NCBI GenBank assembly: GCA_965224675.1
Contig: CBDDAA010000004.1
Span: forward strand, 310,001 to 374,000
DNA length: 64,000 nt
Direction of reading: 5' to 3'
Source of the DNA: UBA7957 sp965224675
Lineage (GTDB): Bacteria > Pseudomonadota > Gammaproteobacteria > Granulosicoccales > Granulosicoccaceae
Shown: positions 16,620 to 25,630 of the stretch, piece after piece
Numbering within the stretch: the first letter of the stretch is position 1
Layout of the letters: the number at the start of each line of letters is the position of its first letter
Translations under genes and position numbers: made by a program
The notes under the pieces: generated by a model
Told to the model about the DNA's origin: nothing
The model's database searches: none
What the model saw: the letters and a program-made list of their open reading frames with translations, nothing else

Positions 16620-18338
16620 CTAACGTATGACCCGGAGGACTTCCTCGACGGTAGTATGGCCTGCACAGACTTTGTTAAATCCGTCTTCTAACATGGTGCT
16701 CATTCCCGCTGCTATTGCCAGCTTTTCCAACTCACTGGCACTTGCGCCGTTGATAATCGGATCGTGAAAGACTTCACTGAGTACTAACACTTCATAGATT
16801 GCCAAACGTCCCAAGTAACCTGTATGTTGACATTTTTTGCAACCTGTACCATGCCACAGATCTGTATTCTGAATATGTAATCCTGTGGTGTGTAGTTTTT
16901 CCAATAACTCGTCTGCGTTGTCAATTTGTTCTTTGCAGTTTGGACAGATTTTACGTACCAGACGTTGGCCAACAACAGCGCTCAAAGCGATAGGTAACAA
17001 ATAACGTTCTACACCCATGTCGATTAAACGGGCGATGACACCCACTGCGTCATTCGTATGCAAGGTGGAAAAAACAAGATGGCCTGTTAATGCTGCCCGA
17101 GTGGCGAGTTTAGCGGTTTCCTCGTCACGAATTTCGCCGACAAGTATTACATCAGGGTCTTGGCGTAGCAAAGCCCGTAGCCCGGCTGAGAAAGTCATGC
17201 CTGTTTCAGATTGAATTTGAGTTTGGCGTACCAAAGGCATAGAGTACTCAATCGGATCTTCAAGCGTAAATACACTGCGCTGTAAAGCGTCAACCTGACC
17301 CAATGCTGAATAGAGTGTGGTGGTTTTTCCACTACCCGTCGGCCCTGTAACCAATATCAGGCCAAAAGGTTGTTCAATCAATTGGTTTATGCGTTTTTTA
17401 TCATTCGGCGATAACCCAAGTTGATTAAAAGTGGGTCTTGAATCAGCAGATTCAAGTATCCTCATGACAATACTCTCACCATGATTGGTTGGCAGAGTTG
17501 AAATACGCAGATCAACCTCGCGGCGACCAAATAAAAAATGAATACGTCCGTCCTGAGGGATGCGTTTTTCTGTGACATCTATGTCTGCCATAAGTTTTAA
17601 CCTGGCAGTAAGTGCTTGCAGTAACGGTATAGGAATAAGCACTTCCTGCCTTAATATACCGTCAATCCGCATGCGTATGCGGACCATTTTCTCTTCTGGC
17701 TCAATATGTATATCTGTCGCACGCTTTTTAATTCCCAAGGCAATAATCTGATCAACTAACCGCGGCATGGAAGATTCAGTGCCACTGTCATTTTTCTCGG
17801 CAACAATACCTCTGGCAAGCAAAGTTTCAATCGTGTCTTCTATGGAAGTTCCTTGCGCGTAATGCCGCTCTAATGCTTCCAGAATATCTTTTTCAGCTGC
17901 GCTTGCAATTTCAACCTGTAAGCCGGTTTCCTTCTCTAAGGCATCGATAGCAACGACATTAAAAGCATCAGCCAAAGCAACAGTAAGAATATTACCTTCA
18001 CGCACAATTGGTAAAACCCGCAGACGTTTTGCAAATGCATAGGGAATCAGTTTTAGTACTTCTTCGTCGATGACAATATTCAGTACATCAAGAACCTGTG
18101 TGTGGGTTTCAAGTGCGAGATTATTGGTTAGATTTTCCTGACTGAGAAAACCCAAATCGACCAGTGCTTCTCCTAAATAACCTCCCCGACGTTCCTTTTC
18201 CCGCAGGGCCAGATTGAGTTGTGTGTTATTAATCAGGCCAAGTTCAATAAGCCGCTGTCCTAGTGGTTTATGCGCAAGTACAGATTCATCTGCACTGCTC
18301 AAGTTGTGCTTGACAGTGGAGGCTTGCTGTGTACCCAT
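16620..18338 (-). CDS. GspE/MshE-type assembly ATPase with N-terminal MshEN domain
   Basis: A 572-residue hexameric ATPase that powers pseudopilus or pilus assembly. Residues about 25-75 show two repeats, LGQRLIELGLINNTQL and LGEALVDLGFLSQENL, which match the c-di-GMP-binding MshEN motif except that the usual leading Arg is Pro or Tyr. The ATPase domain has Walker A GPTGSGKTTT (about 333-342), the Asp box, Walker B ILVGEIRDEET (about 397-407) and the His box. A tetracysteine zinc site (CPNC and CKKC) lies near 465-505. It precedes the GspF-like gene. Confidence 0.9.
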   Translation of the reverse strand: MGTQQASTVKHNLSSADESVLAHKPLGQRLIELGLINNTQLNLALREKERRGGYLGEALVDLGFLSQENLTNNLALETHTQVLDVLNIVIDEEVLKLIPYAFAKRLRVLPIVREGNILTVALADAFNVVAIDALEKETGLQVEIASAAEKDILEALERHYAQGTSIEDTIETLLARGIVAEKNDSGTESSMPRLVDQIIALGIKKRATDIHIEPEEKMVRIRMRIDGILRQEVLIPIPLLQALTARLKLMADIDVTEKRIPQDGRIHFLFGRREVDLRISTLPTNHGESIVMRILESADSRPTFNQLGLSPNDKKRINQLIEQPFGLILVTGPTGSGKTTTLYSALGQVDALQRSVFTLEDPIEYSMPLVRQTQIQSETGMTFSAGLRALLRQDPDVILVGEIRDEETAKLATRAALTGHLVFSTLHTNDAVGVIARLIDMGVERYLLPIALSAVVGQRLVRKICPNCKEQIDNADELLEKLHTTGLHIQNTDLWHGTGCKKCQHTGYLGRLAIYEVLVLSEVFHDPIINGASASELEKLAIAAGMSTMLEDGFNKVCAGHTTVEEVLRVIR

Positions 18339-18347
18339 TATCAGCGT

Positions 18348-18935
18348 TTAAATTCGTGCTAAACAAACTACTAAAATAGAGGTGCTAGTGCCCTTGTAAC
18401 GCTTTACCCGTCCCACGGTTTTCCAGTTGTTACTGCCCGAATCTCCATCGAATACAGCACTGATCTTCTCGGCGATCTTGTCGCTAACGCTGTCAATCCG
18501 ATAAACCAGAAAACGCCCGTCTGTATTTCCATCACCATCTATATCACAAGCCCAATCGCCACTTGAAGTATTGTATAAATACTGAAAACCACCTTTCAGA
18601 AAGGGATTCCGTGGTTCATTCTCCAGGTAAGGACCCTGCCAGCCAGCAATATTGTTTCCGCCACTATCGATTGCGTTTTTTATTAGTTGATGATGATGTG
18701 GATGAGTGCTTGAATCTTTGGTTGGTTCCATTGTGGGCCAGCGCCCCGTGTCAGTATTGAATTTTGCGGCTGCTCCTTTTAATGTTCTTACCTGCTGGAC
18801 AAAGGAAGATACCTTTGCGTCTTCTATTGTTTCTATAATTCGTGGGGTTGCAACTGATGCCAGAATAGCAATAACCGCCAGAACGCCGATCATTTCAACC
18901 AAGGTAAAACCACCTTGTTTTTCGTCCTTTAACAT
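18348..18935 (-). CDS. GspG/MshA-like type IV prepilin
   Basis: A 195-residue prepilin and first gene of the leftward locus. A short leader ends at Gly9, followed by FTLVEMIGVLAVIAILASVA with the conserved Glu5, so it is cut by a prepilin peptidase. The body has the GspG-like WPTMEPT, GWQGPYLENEPRNPF and DIDGDGNTDG segments. The last could be a calcium site as in major pseudopilins. GGAGA lies 6 nt before the ATG. It is the best candidate for the major pilin/pseudopilin of the locus. Confidence 0.85.
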   Translation of the reverse strand: MLKDEKQGGFTLVEMIGVLAVIAILASVATPRIIETIEDAKVSSFVQQVRTLKGAAAKFNTDTGRWPTMEPTKDSSTHPHHHQLIKNAIDSGGNNIAGWQGPYLENEPRNPFLKGGFQYLYNTSSGDWACDIDGDGNTDGRFLVYRIDSVSDKIAEKISAVFDGDSGSNNWKTVGRVKRYKGTSTSILVVCLARI

Positions 18936-19209
18936 AATGATTCTCCATAATCAGGACATTTACAAAATTTGACAACCGAATCATCAGGGCTTCCAAACCC
19001 TCGTCCGATAGGCATTATTAACGACTTATACTAGATTTTCTTAAGTGGTTTCCGAAATAAGTGGCAGATGGATTCATTTGAATAAAACAGCAACCGCACG
19101 ACGGATTGTAGAATTATTTTTACTTAATCTTAGGGATTTTTACTTGCTCAAGATTCAATTTATTTCCTGATTCAATACTTTAGTTGTTTTGGAAGCCTGC
19201 TGAGTTTCC

Positions 19210-21237
19210 TTAAGCCCTCTGCATACTAAGTTTTTTCAATTCTCGGGATGAAGGTAACCGTTGTATTGTATCTTTAATTTTAAGGAGTAATTTTTTTCTG
19301 ACCATTGGGTCCCGTCCATCCAGTGTGTAGCGTAGTTGAATATAAATTGCACATATTGTGTGCAGGTTATCGGCTTGTTCTGGCCATTCAAGTGAGGTAT
19401 GAGCTTCCAGGTCCAGTGGTCCTTGAGTTCGGTTTCGTGGAAATCCTGACCGTTCAAGATGTAGCAGAAAACGTTTCCATTGCCTTTCAGTTTTATCAAG
19501 CTTATTGCTCGATAAGAGATTGGATTTTAATACAAATATTGACCAAATCGAGCCTGCAAGCATAATAAATACAAGCAATTGCCATGGTTTCGGGCCGGAG
19601 ATCCCCAGGCCCTTTAAAAAATTGAGTTGATTGTTCGCACTAAAGTTTATGATGTACTTACGCCAGCCGTGGTTTAATGAATCCCATTGCAGGTTTAATT
19701 TTTTAATCCATCCGTTGCCCAGGCGGGCCATCAATGGTACGGGTTCACCCGCACCCAAAGCAGAGGCTATTCCGGATTCAACTCTTTCTGGGGCTACAGC
19801 TGCGGTAGGGTCATATCGTTTCCAGCGTCCGTTAATCCAGGCTTCCGCCCATGCATGTGCATCGGATTGGCGAACAATCAGATAGTCTGCGTTCATTTCC
19901 CCACCCTGATAGCCGGTTACCACCCGAGCCGGGATAGCGGCAGCACGTAGCAAGTATACGAATGTGCTGGCGTAGTGCTCGCAGAATCCGTTACGAGTAT
20001 CAAAAAGAAACTCATCTATGGGGCTGTCCCCCAATAGGGAGGGTTTTAAAGTATAGAAAAATGCTTGTTGGTTGAAGTGATCCAATACAGCATTGATAAG
20101 CTGCTCGTCATTGGAATATTTTTGACGTAATTGCAGGGCGTATTGTCTGGTGCGGTGATTTCTACCGGCGATCTGTGAATTTTGTAATAAAGCAGGTGTA
20201 TTGTCATTGTAACTGCTGCGGATTACAGATGATTGTCGGTAACGAAGAGCGGTATTAACTGATTTATTTGCTATTAACTCGAATTCATTACTGAGCTTTG
20301 CGATGGGATTTGCCGATTCTGCAGCGTGGGCGGCATTTACCGGAAGACGGGTAGGTACATCCAGAGCAAACAGCCATTTACTGTTGTGTGGTTCGAGCGT
20401 TACCGTGTAGTGATTTATAGGTTTTTCAGAATTTACTGATTGCGTAATTGCGCTATATTTTTTTTGATTGCCACTATGCCAGGTGTGGCCGTCAAACTGA
20501 CTGAGCACCGGGCCTCGCCAATAAAGGTCTTTTTGTGCGGGCACTGCATCATCGAATTCCACCCGAAAGGCTACAGCTCCAGAAAGAGAAAGCTCACCGA
20601 TGCTGCCGGGTGACATGCTATCAGATAGTCCTGAGCTGTAGCTGGCATCATTCGGCAAACTCCATAATGGACTGGATAACCTTGGGAATAAAATAAAAAG
20701 TGCTGCTGCCAGCGGTATTCCCTGTAAAAGAAGTTTTCCGGTTAAACGTGTTATGGATGTAATGCCAGGGTTGTCACTGAAGTCCCTTAGAACATAAAGG
20801 CTTCCGCCCATGGCAAACACGGCGGGTAAAGATACGAGTGCTGATAGTAGAGTTTGTGCGTAGAAATATTGAGTGAACAGTAAAAACCCTGATAAACAAA
20901 CTAACAACGTAATATCTCTGCGTTGGCGGGTTTCAGCGAATTTTAATGCAATTAATAAGTATAAAAATGCAACGCAGGGATCACGACCAAGAAAGTAGCC
21001 GAATTGCACACGAATAGCCAGAGCAGCAATGATAGCTAAAGCAACCAGGGCGTAAGAAGGAAAATAACGTGTGAACGATTCAGTAAACAGGGCCTTGCCT
21101 AAGATAAGTGAAATTCCGCTCAGGCTAACCCAGAGCGGTAAATGCAAACTATGTGGAAGCTGTGTCAGGACTAACAGACTGGCCAGCCAGCAAATTCCAT
21201 TTTGACTGATGCGAGTGCCGCTAATGATCATTGTCAT
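19210..21237 (-). CDS. TgpA-family transglutaminase-like membrane protein (DUF3488)
   Basis: About 675 residues from the ATG at 21237, which overlaps the DUF58 gene by 17 nt. A longer frame to 21345 would overlap it by 125 nt and is not favoured. The N-terminal part has about six membrane helices. A periplasmic transglutaminase-like domain follows with the catalytic triad visible as Cys in GFCEHYAS (about 418), His in DAHAWAE (about 460) and Asp in YDPT (about 474). A C-terminal helix and cytoplasmic tail end the protein. In Pseudomonas aeruginosa TgpA is important for growth; the substrate is unknown. Confidence 0.88.
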   Translation of the reverse strand: MTMIISGTRISQNGICWLASLLVLTQLPHSLHLPLWVSLSGISLILGKALFTESFTRYFPSYALVALAIIAALAIRVQFGYFLGRDPCVAFLYLLIALKFAETRQRRDITLLVCLSGFLLFTQYFYAQTLLSALVSLPAVFAMGGSLYVLRDFSDNPGITSITRLTGKLLLQGIPLAAALFILFPRLSSPLWSLPNDASYSSGLSDSMSPGSIGELSLSGAVAFRVEFDDAVPAQKDLYWRGPVLSQFDGHTWHSGNQKKYSAITQSVNSEKPINHYTVTLEPHNSKWLFALDVPTRLPVNAAHAAESANPIAKLSNEFELIANKSVNTALRYRQSSVIRSSYNDNTPALLQNSQIAGRNHRTRQYALQLRQKYSNDEQLINAVLDHFNQQAFFYTLKPSLLGDSPIDEFLFDTRNGFCEHYASTFVYLLRAAAIPARVVTGYQGGEMNADYLIVRQSDAHAWAEAWINGRWKRYDPTAAVAPERVESGIASALGAGEPVPLMARLGNGWIKKLNLQWDSLNHGWRKYIINFSANNQLNFLKGLGISGPKPWQLLVFIMLAGSIWSIFVLKSNLLSSNKLDKTERQWKRFLLHLERSGFPRNRTQGPLDLEAHTSLEWPEQADNLHTICAIYIQLRYTLDGRDPMVRKKLLLKIKDTIQRLPSSRELKKLSMQRA

Positions 21238-22219
21238 GTAGTTCAAATAGGGCGAGAGCAGCAAGCAGTTTATGGCGATGATTGTTGCCACTGTCAAGAG
21301 AGGAATTGTAGCCCGGTAATGACAGAGAGTATTCTGCTCCCTCATGATGCGCCTTTAAAACCCAGGCCGTTAGTCTGGACAGGCGCAGCTCAAGATCGTT
21401 AAGATTGTTTGTATCTTGTAATGAAAATTGAAATTTAATGCAACCGGAGAACTCGGAAAATTGCTTGCTATACCAGCCTTGCCCTTTGGCTGCGGTCTTC
21501 CAGGCTACGCGGGATAATGGGTCTCCAGGCTGGTATTGTTTCAGACCGTTAAATTCCTCATCACCATCAGGTATAAGTTCTGTGGTGGCACCAGAGTTGT
21601 TCGGGCCCGATGGAAATGGAGGCGGGTGTTTCTCTGCCTTGGGGTAAACCAAACCATTGCAGGATACATGAAAATAACTCCAGGTTCTCCACAAACCCAA
21701 TGGATAATCACTACTAAGTGTGACTCGACCAAGGGCTTTTAACCCCCTTTTTGCGGTTTGTAATCTCAGTTCAGCACTTGCCTCTCCCGCTGCGGGTATA
21801 TTAATTATGTCGGGTGAATGTGTTTTTGTCTGTATTTTAATACCGTGTCGGGTGTGTCCTTCTGAAGTTAAAAACTTCAGGCGATAGAGCAGGGAATCGC
21901 CGCAGAATCCGTGGGGTTCATCACATGCATCTATAGTCAGGCCGTCAAGATTGAGGTAGGTTGCCAATAAGGAGGAGGCAAATAACCCGGTTAGCAAGAA
22001 ACACAGGGCAAATCCAAGATTGATGGCGTAGTTCATGGAAGCGATAAGCATAATAGCCAATGAGGCTGCGAACATCCATCCACGTTTGCTGGGTACAATA
22101 TAGATTCGTTTGTGTGTAAGTATCAGTGGTGTGCGGTCAAGTGCGCGTTGACGGAAGAAGCGTTGCTGAACTTTCGCAACCAGATCGCCAGCAGATTTTG
22201 TTGGGTTTGCATTACTCAC
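21221..22219 (-). CDS. DUF58 family protein
   Basis: About 333 residues from the GTG at 22219; a TTG at 22267 gives 348 residues, and neither has a clear ribosome-binding site. Two membrane helices (GWMFAASLAIMLIASMNYAIN and GFALCFLLTGLFASSLLATY) sit near residues 45-90. A soluble domain follows, with the GDEFNGLKQYQPGD.LSRVAWK-type DUF58 signature (here GDEEFNGLKQYQPGDPLSRV). DUF58 proteins almost always lie between a MoxR ATPase and a TgpA-type transglutaminase, as here. The set is thought to act on envelope protein assembly. Confidence 0.85.
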   Translation of the reverse strand: MSNANPTKSAGDLVAKVQQRFFRQRALDRTPLILTHKRIYIVPSKRGWMFAASLAIMLIASMNYAINLGFALCFLLTGLFASSLLATYLNLDGLTIDACDEPHGFCGDSLLYRLKFLTSEGHTRHGIKIQTKTHSPDIINIPAAGEASAELRLQTAKRGLKALGRVTLSSDYPLGLWRTWSYFHVSCNGLVYPKAEKHPPPFPSGPNNSGATTELIPDGDEEFNGLKQYQPGDPLSRVAWKTAAKGQGWYSKQFSEFSGCIKFQFSLQDTNNLNDLELRLSRLTAWVLKAHHEGAEYSLSLPGYNSSLDSGNNHRHKLLAALALFELHDNDH

Positions 22220-22300
22220 GATTAATGCTGACAGCTGGCGTGTTGTTTTGGGCTGGTATCTGTGCAACAGCGGTAATACCAGACGCTATCATAGGTTGCA

Positions 22301-23251
22301 TTAGACTAACCCAACAGCAACCTTGTTTAGAATATCATTGGCAACTTCAGCGCCTCGTTGTACAGAACCTGTAAGTCGGTGCCCGGCAACAGAGGGGAAT
22401 ACCGATTGTACATCTTCAGGCAGTACCATTTCCCGACCTTGAATCAGTGCCCAGGCTCGACTTAATGTGAGTAAGTTGATGCCTGCACGCGGACTAAGGC
22501 CGTGGCTGTTTGACTGCTCAGTCCTGGTAGCGCTAAGCAATGCTTGTACATAATCCAGAATGGGGTCTGCTACATGTACCTGTGTTACCTCTTCCTGCCA
22601 GGATTGTAAATGGTGGCCTGTTGTCAACGCAGTGAGTTCTGCTATCTGTAATCGTCGATCACCTCCGGTTAATAATTTGCGTTCCGCTTCAGGATCAGGG
22701 TAGCCCAATTCTATGCCAACAAGAAATCGATCCAGCTGAGATTCAGGTAATCCGTAGGCACCCATCTGGTCTGATGGGTTTTGTGTCGCAACAACGAAAA
22801 ATGGATCAGGCAGGGCGCGTGTTATACCGTCAATGCTTACTTGCCGTTCTTCCATCGCCTCAAGTAGCGCACTCTGTGCTTTAGGTGGTGCTCTGTTGAT
22901 TTCATCGGCAAGAAATATTGAGCTGAAAACAGGGCCGTTATGAAATTCAAACTTGTTGGACTTATCATTAAATATTGAAACACCCAGAATATCTGCAGGC
23001 AGTAAATCACTGGTAAATTGTACTCTGGTCCAAGGTAAGCCCAACGTCACCGCCAAAGTATGGGCCAATGTCGTTTTGCCGACACCCGGTTTGTCCTCAA
23101 TCAGTAGATGTCCACGTGCTAACAGGCAGGCAATTGCCAGATGCAGTTGCTTGCTTTTACCAATAATGATGGAATCCAACTGTATTAAAATATCTTTTAT
23201 GGAATTTTGATACAGACCTGTAAAGGCGATATTTTCGTTAACTCCCGTCAT
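22301..23251 (-). CDS. MoxR family AAA+ ATPase
   Basis: A 316-residue cytoplasmic ATPase. Walker A is DKPGVGKTTLAH (about residues 57-68), Walker B is IFLADEINRAPP (about 112-123), sensor 1 is ATQNPSDQMGAYGLPESQLDRF (split here: ATQNP near 154 and LPESQLDRF near 166), and an arginine-finger region follows. MoxR proteins are chaperone-like AAA+ enzymes that act with VWA-type partners; the DUF58 gene 80 bp downstream is the expected partner. It is the first gene of a leftward three-gene operon. Confidence 0.93.
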   Translation of the reverse strand: MTGVNENIAFTGLYQNSIKDILIQLDSIIIGKSKQLHLAIACLLARGHLLIEDKPGVGKTTLAHTLAVTLGLPWTRVQFTSDLLPADILGVSIFNDKSNKFEFHNGPVFSSIFLADEINRAPPKAQSALLEAMEERQVSIDGITRALPDPFFVVATQNPSDQMGAYGLPESQLDRFLVGIELGYPDPEAERKLLTGGDRRLQIAELTALTTGHHLQSWQEEVTQVHVADPILDYVQALLSATRTEQSNSHGLSPRAGINLLTLSRAWALIQGREMVLPEDVQSVFPSVAGHRLTGSVQRGAEVANDILNKVAVGLV

Positions 23252-23634
23252 AATAATTGTGTACTACTTTTAAGTTCATTTGTTCGGTTCCACTCACAGG
23301 TGTCATCAGAAAGATTACTTACTGGCCATTATTGCCAGAAGCAGGTATTGAGCCATCTGGACGATTGCTCGAGAATAGAGGCATTATTAGGGAAATCCAG
23401 TTTGGATATGGAAGTACTTCACCAAGTTTTTCGCGGCAAGAGCAACCAGTTAGGAATTTGAGGCAACAGTAGTGTAGGGTTCAAATGATCAGTGTTATAC
23501 ATAGCTGAATTAAACGATCTAATAAGCGCTTCGTAGCAATCACTCTATAAAATAAAGAGCTAACTTCGGTGAGCATGGGGATTGTGTTTTGGACCCTTTT
23601 AGCGTATTCATGCATATTTTTTTGGAGAAAACCA
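23252..23634. other. Intergenic region between divergent moxR and aminotransferase genes
   Basis: A 383-bp divergent gap. It holds GGAG 7 nt before the GTG start of the aminotransferase gene (GGAG at 23624-23627). Open frames inside it (for example 71 residues on the plus strand) lack codon character and ribosome-binding sites. I see no tRNA, repeat or strong sigma-70 promoter. Confidence 0.4.
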
Positions 23635-24912
23635 GTGCAACTTGATTTGGCCAGTACAGAGCAACTCCAGCAATGGTCCAAGGAGTTTGAACAACAGTTT
23701 AAGGATGTTAAAGCAAGAGGTCTTAAATTGGATCTGACCCGAGGAAAACCATCCGCAAGTCAGCTGGATTTGGCTAACGCTTTGGATGGAGATTTGGGTG
23801 GTGATTTCCAGGCACCTGATGGCACGGATGTACGAAACTATGGTAGGCTAGACGGCTTGATTGATATGAAAATCTTCGGTGGCAGTATGTTAGGAGTGCC
23901 TGCGGAAGAAGTGTTGGTCGGAGGTAACAGTAGTTTGACACTTATGTATCAAACCATATTGTTTGCCTATTTGTTCGGTGTTGGAGAATCAGGGAGGGCA
24001 TGGCGTAACGATGGCAAGGTTAAATTTCTTTGCCCAGTCCCCGGATATGATCGCCATTTTTCGGTGACTGAAGAATTTGGAATTGAGATGATCAATGTGC
24101 CCATGCTGGACTCAGGACCTGATATGGACAAGGTGGAGGCGTTAATAGGTTCAGACAGATCGATAAAAGGTATTTGGTGTGTGCCAAAGTATTCAAATCC
24201 CAGCGGTGAAATTTATAGTGCTGATACTGTTGATCGAATAGCCCGACTTGGCAACAAAGCAAGCGAAAATTTTCGTATTATGTGGGATAACGCCTATGCA
24301 GTGCATGATTTGATCAAGCAACCTGATCAATTAGTATCAATTCGAGAACGATGCATCGAGCACGGTACACTTGCTAGTGTTTATCAATTTAGCTCTACCT
24401 CCAAGGTTACTTTTGCGGGTGCAGGTATTTCCTTTATGGCATCTTCTACGGCGAATCTTGCTAAATTCAAGAAGCATCTGGGAATCGCAACCATTGGTCC
24501 CGATAAGGTCAATCAGCTGCGCCATTTACGACTTCTGTCAGATAAACCGGCGCTCATACAGCATATGCAGCAACACGCAGATCTATTGCGACCTAAATTT
24601 GCAGCTGTTCAGGATCATCTTGAACGCGCTTTTTCCGACTCGGATATTGCAAGCTGGACACGACCGGATGGAGGCTATTTCGTATCTTTAGATTGCCGAG
24701 TGGGTCTGGCGAGAGAAATTGTAAGATTGGCTGGTGAGGCGGGGGTGATCATGACCCCGGCAGGTGCCCCATTTCCTTACGGTAATGATGAACAAGATAC
24801 AAACATACGGATTGCACCTTCATTCCCTACGGTGGAGGATATTAATTCAGCAATGGAAGTGTTTGTTGTCTGCATTAAACTGGCTTCAGTAAGGCAGAAA
24901 CTGGCTTTATGA
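23635..24912 (+). CDS. PLP-dependent aminotransferase class I (AspT-like, MocR-related fold)
   Basis: 425 residues from a GTG at 23635 that has GGAG 7 nt upstream; the frame is open to 23569, but that would add an implausible hydrophobic N-terminus. Fold-type I landmarks are visible: LDLTRGKPSASQLDL at the N-terminus, PKYSNPSGEIYS, IMWDNAYAVHDL with the cofactor-ring Asp, and the PLP lysine in SSTSKVTFAGAG. The LTRGKPS start and DG..G..RNYG pattern fit the aspartate aminotransferase subgroup described from actinobacteria (AspT), also common in proteobacteria. Substrate is inferred as aspartate or another amino acid. It stands alone. Confidence 0.82.
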   Translation: MQLDLASTEQLQQWSKEFEQQFKDVKARGLKLDLTRGKPSASQLDLANALDGDLGGDFQAPDGTDVRNYGRLDGLIDMKIFGGSMLGVPAEEVLVGGNSSLTLMYQTILFAYLFGVGESGRAWRNDGKVKFLCPVPGYDRHFSVTEEFGIEMINVPMLDSGPDMDKVEALIGSDRSIKGIWCVPKYSNPSGEIYSADTVDRIARLGNKASENFRIMWDNAYAVHDLIKQPDQLVSIRERCIEHGTLASVYQFSSTSKVTFAGAGISFMASSTANLAKFKKHLGIATIGPDKVNQLRHLRLLSDKPALIQHMQQHADLLRPKFAAVQDHLERAFSDSDIASWTRPDGGYFVSLDCRVGLAREIVRLAGEAGVIMTPAGAPFPYGNDEQDTNIRIAPSFPTVEDINSAMEVFVVCIKLASVRQKLAL

Positions 24913-25630
24913 TGGCTATAGAAGTAGTTTGCTAAAGCATTAATATCAGCTAACTTGATCCAGTAATTCTGGTGGCAAGACCTTACATCGCCGGGTTTCG
25001 ATATTTATTGTACCTTGACTTGCCTGAACAATATTTTCGTACTAAATTTTAGTACTTCATCTGAACCCGGGGCATTTCTAAAAATTTATACCTGGCTCTT
25101 CCGGTTGCAGTTCGGGTTCGACGGTTTAGCGCATTTCTGCGTGGAGACACTATTGGATTCCGATCTTACAGACTAAATCGAAGCCAGTGCAGGACGTGTT
25201 TTTATCGGCATGATTTTGGAAAATGGCTTAGGTAAGCAGTATATCTTCGATAATTTGGTGGATAATGGGGTGATGCAAGAAAAAAATCGTGCTTAGTTTA
25301 AATTATTCACCAATTGCTTCAGTTTTTTAGTTACAATTCCGGGTTTTTCGGAGCCGGACGGTCGGGTGATTAGATAGGCCAAATGCCTAAGCTTGTGACC
25401 CACAGCTCCGGGTCCTACAGACTTCTATTGAAATGTGTTGTTAATAGGTTAAAACCTCACCTCATGGAATCTGAGAATACAGCTATCTGGATAAACTTGA
25501 AGGATCACTGATCAAGTCATTATTATACGTTTTCTGATACTTACATCGAATAACGTAATCATCTGGATTAGCGTGAGCGTACCTGACTACAATTTTTTGC
25601 GCCTAACTGAGTGTATATAAGAGTATTAAC
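24913..25630. other. 718-bp gene-poor gap, possible decayed gene fragment
   Basis: No full gene is visible. On the plus strand a frame open from 24967 reads to a TAA at 25174-25176 and then continues in the same frame for 38 protein-like residues (ASAGRVFIGMILENG, then YIFDNLVDNGV) to a TAG near 25297. This could be a remnant of a lost gene, but I recognise no family. The rest is AT-rich, without a clear promoter or RNA gene. Confidence 0.3.

Noticed and set aside
9363..18935. Calling the secretion locus a standard MSHA pilus operon
   Set aside because: Only the secretin, ATPase and TPR protein look specifically MSHA-like; gene order and the PilM-PilN fusion do not fit.
21238..21345. Longer start for the TgpA-like protein
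   Set aside because: It would overlap the DUF58 gene by 125 nt; the ATG at 21237 gives a normal family N-terminus and only a 17-nt overlap.
23569..23634. Longer start for the aminotransferase with a hydrophobic N-terminus
   Set aside because: The GTG at 23635 has a well-spaced GGAG and gives the family-like N-terminus; the added residues look like a chance membrane segment.
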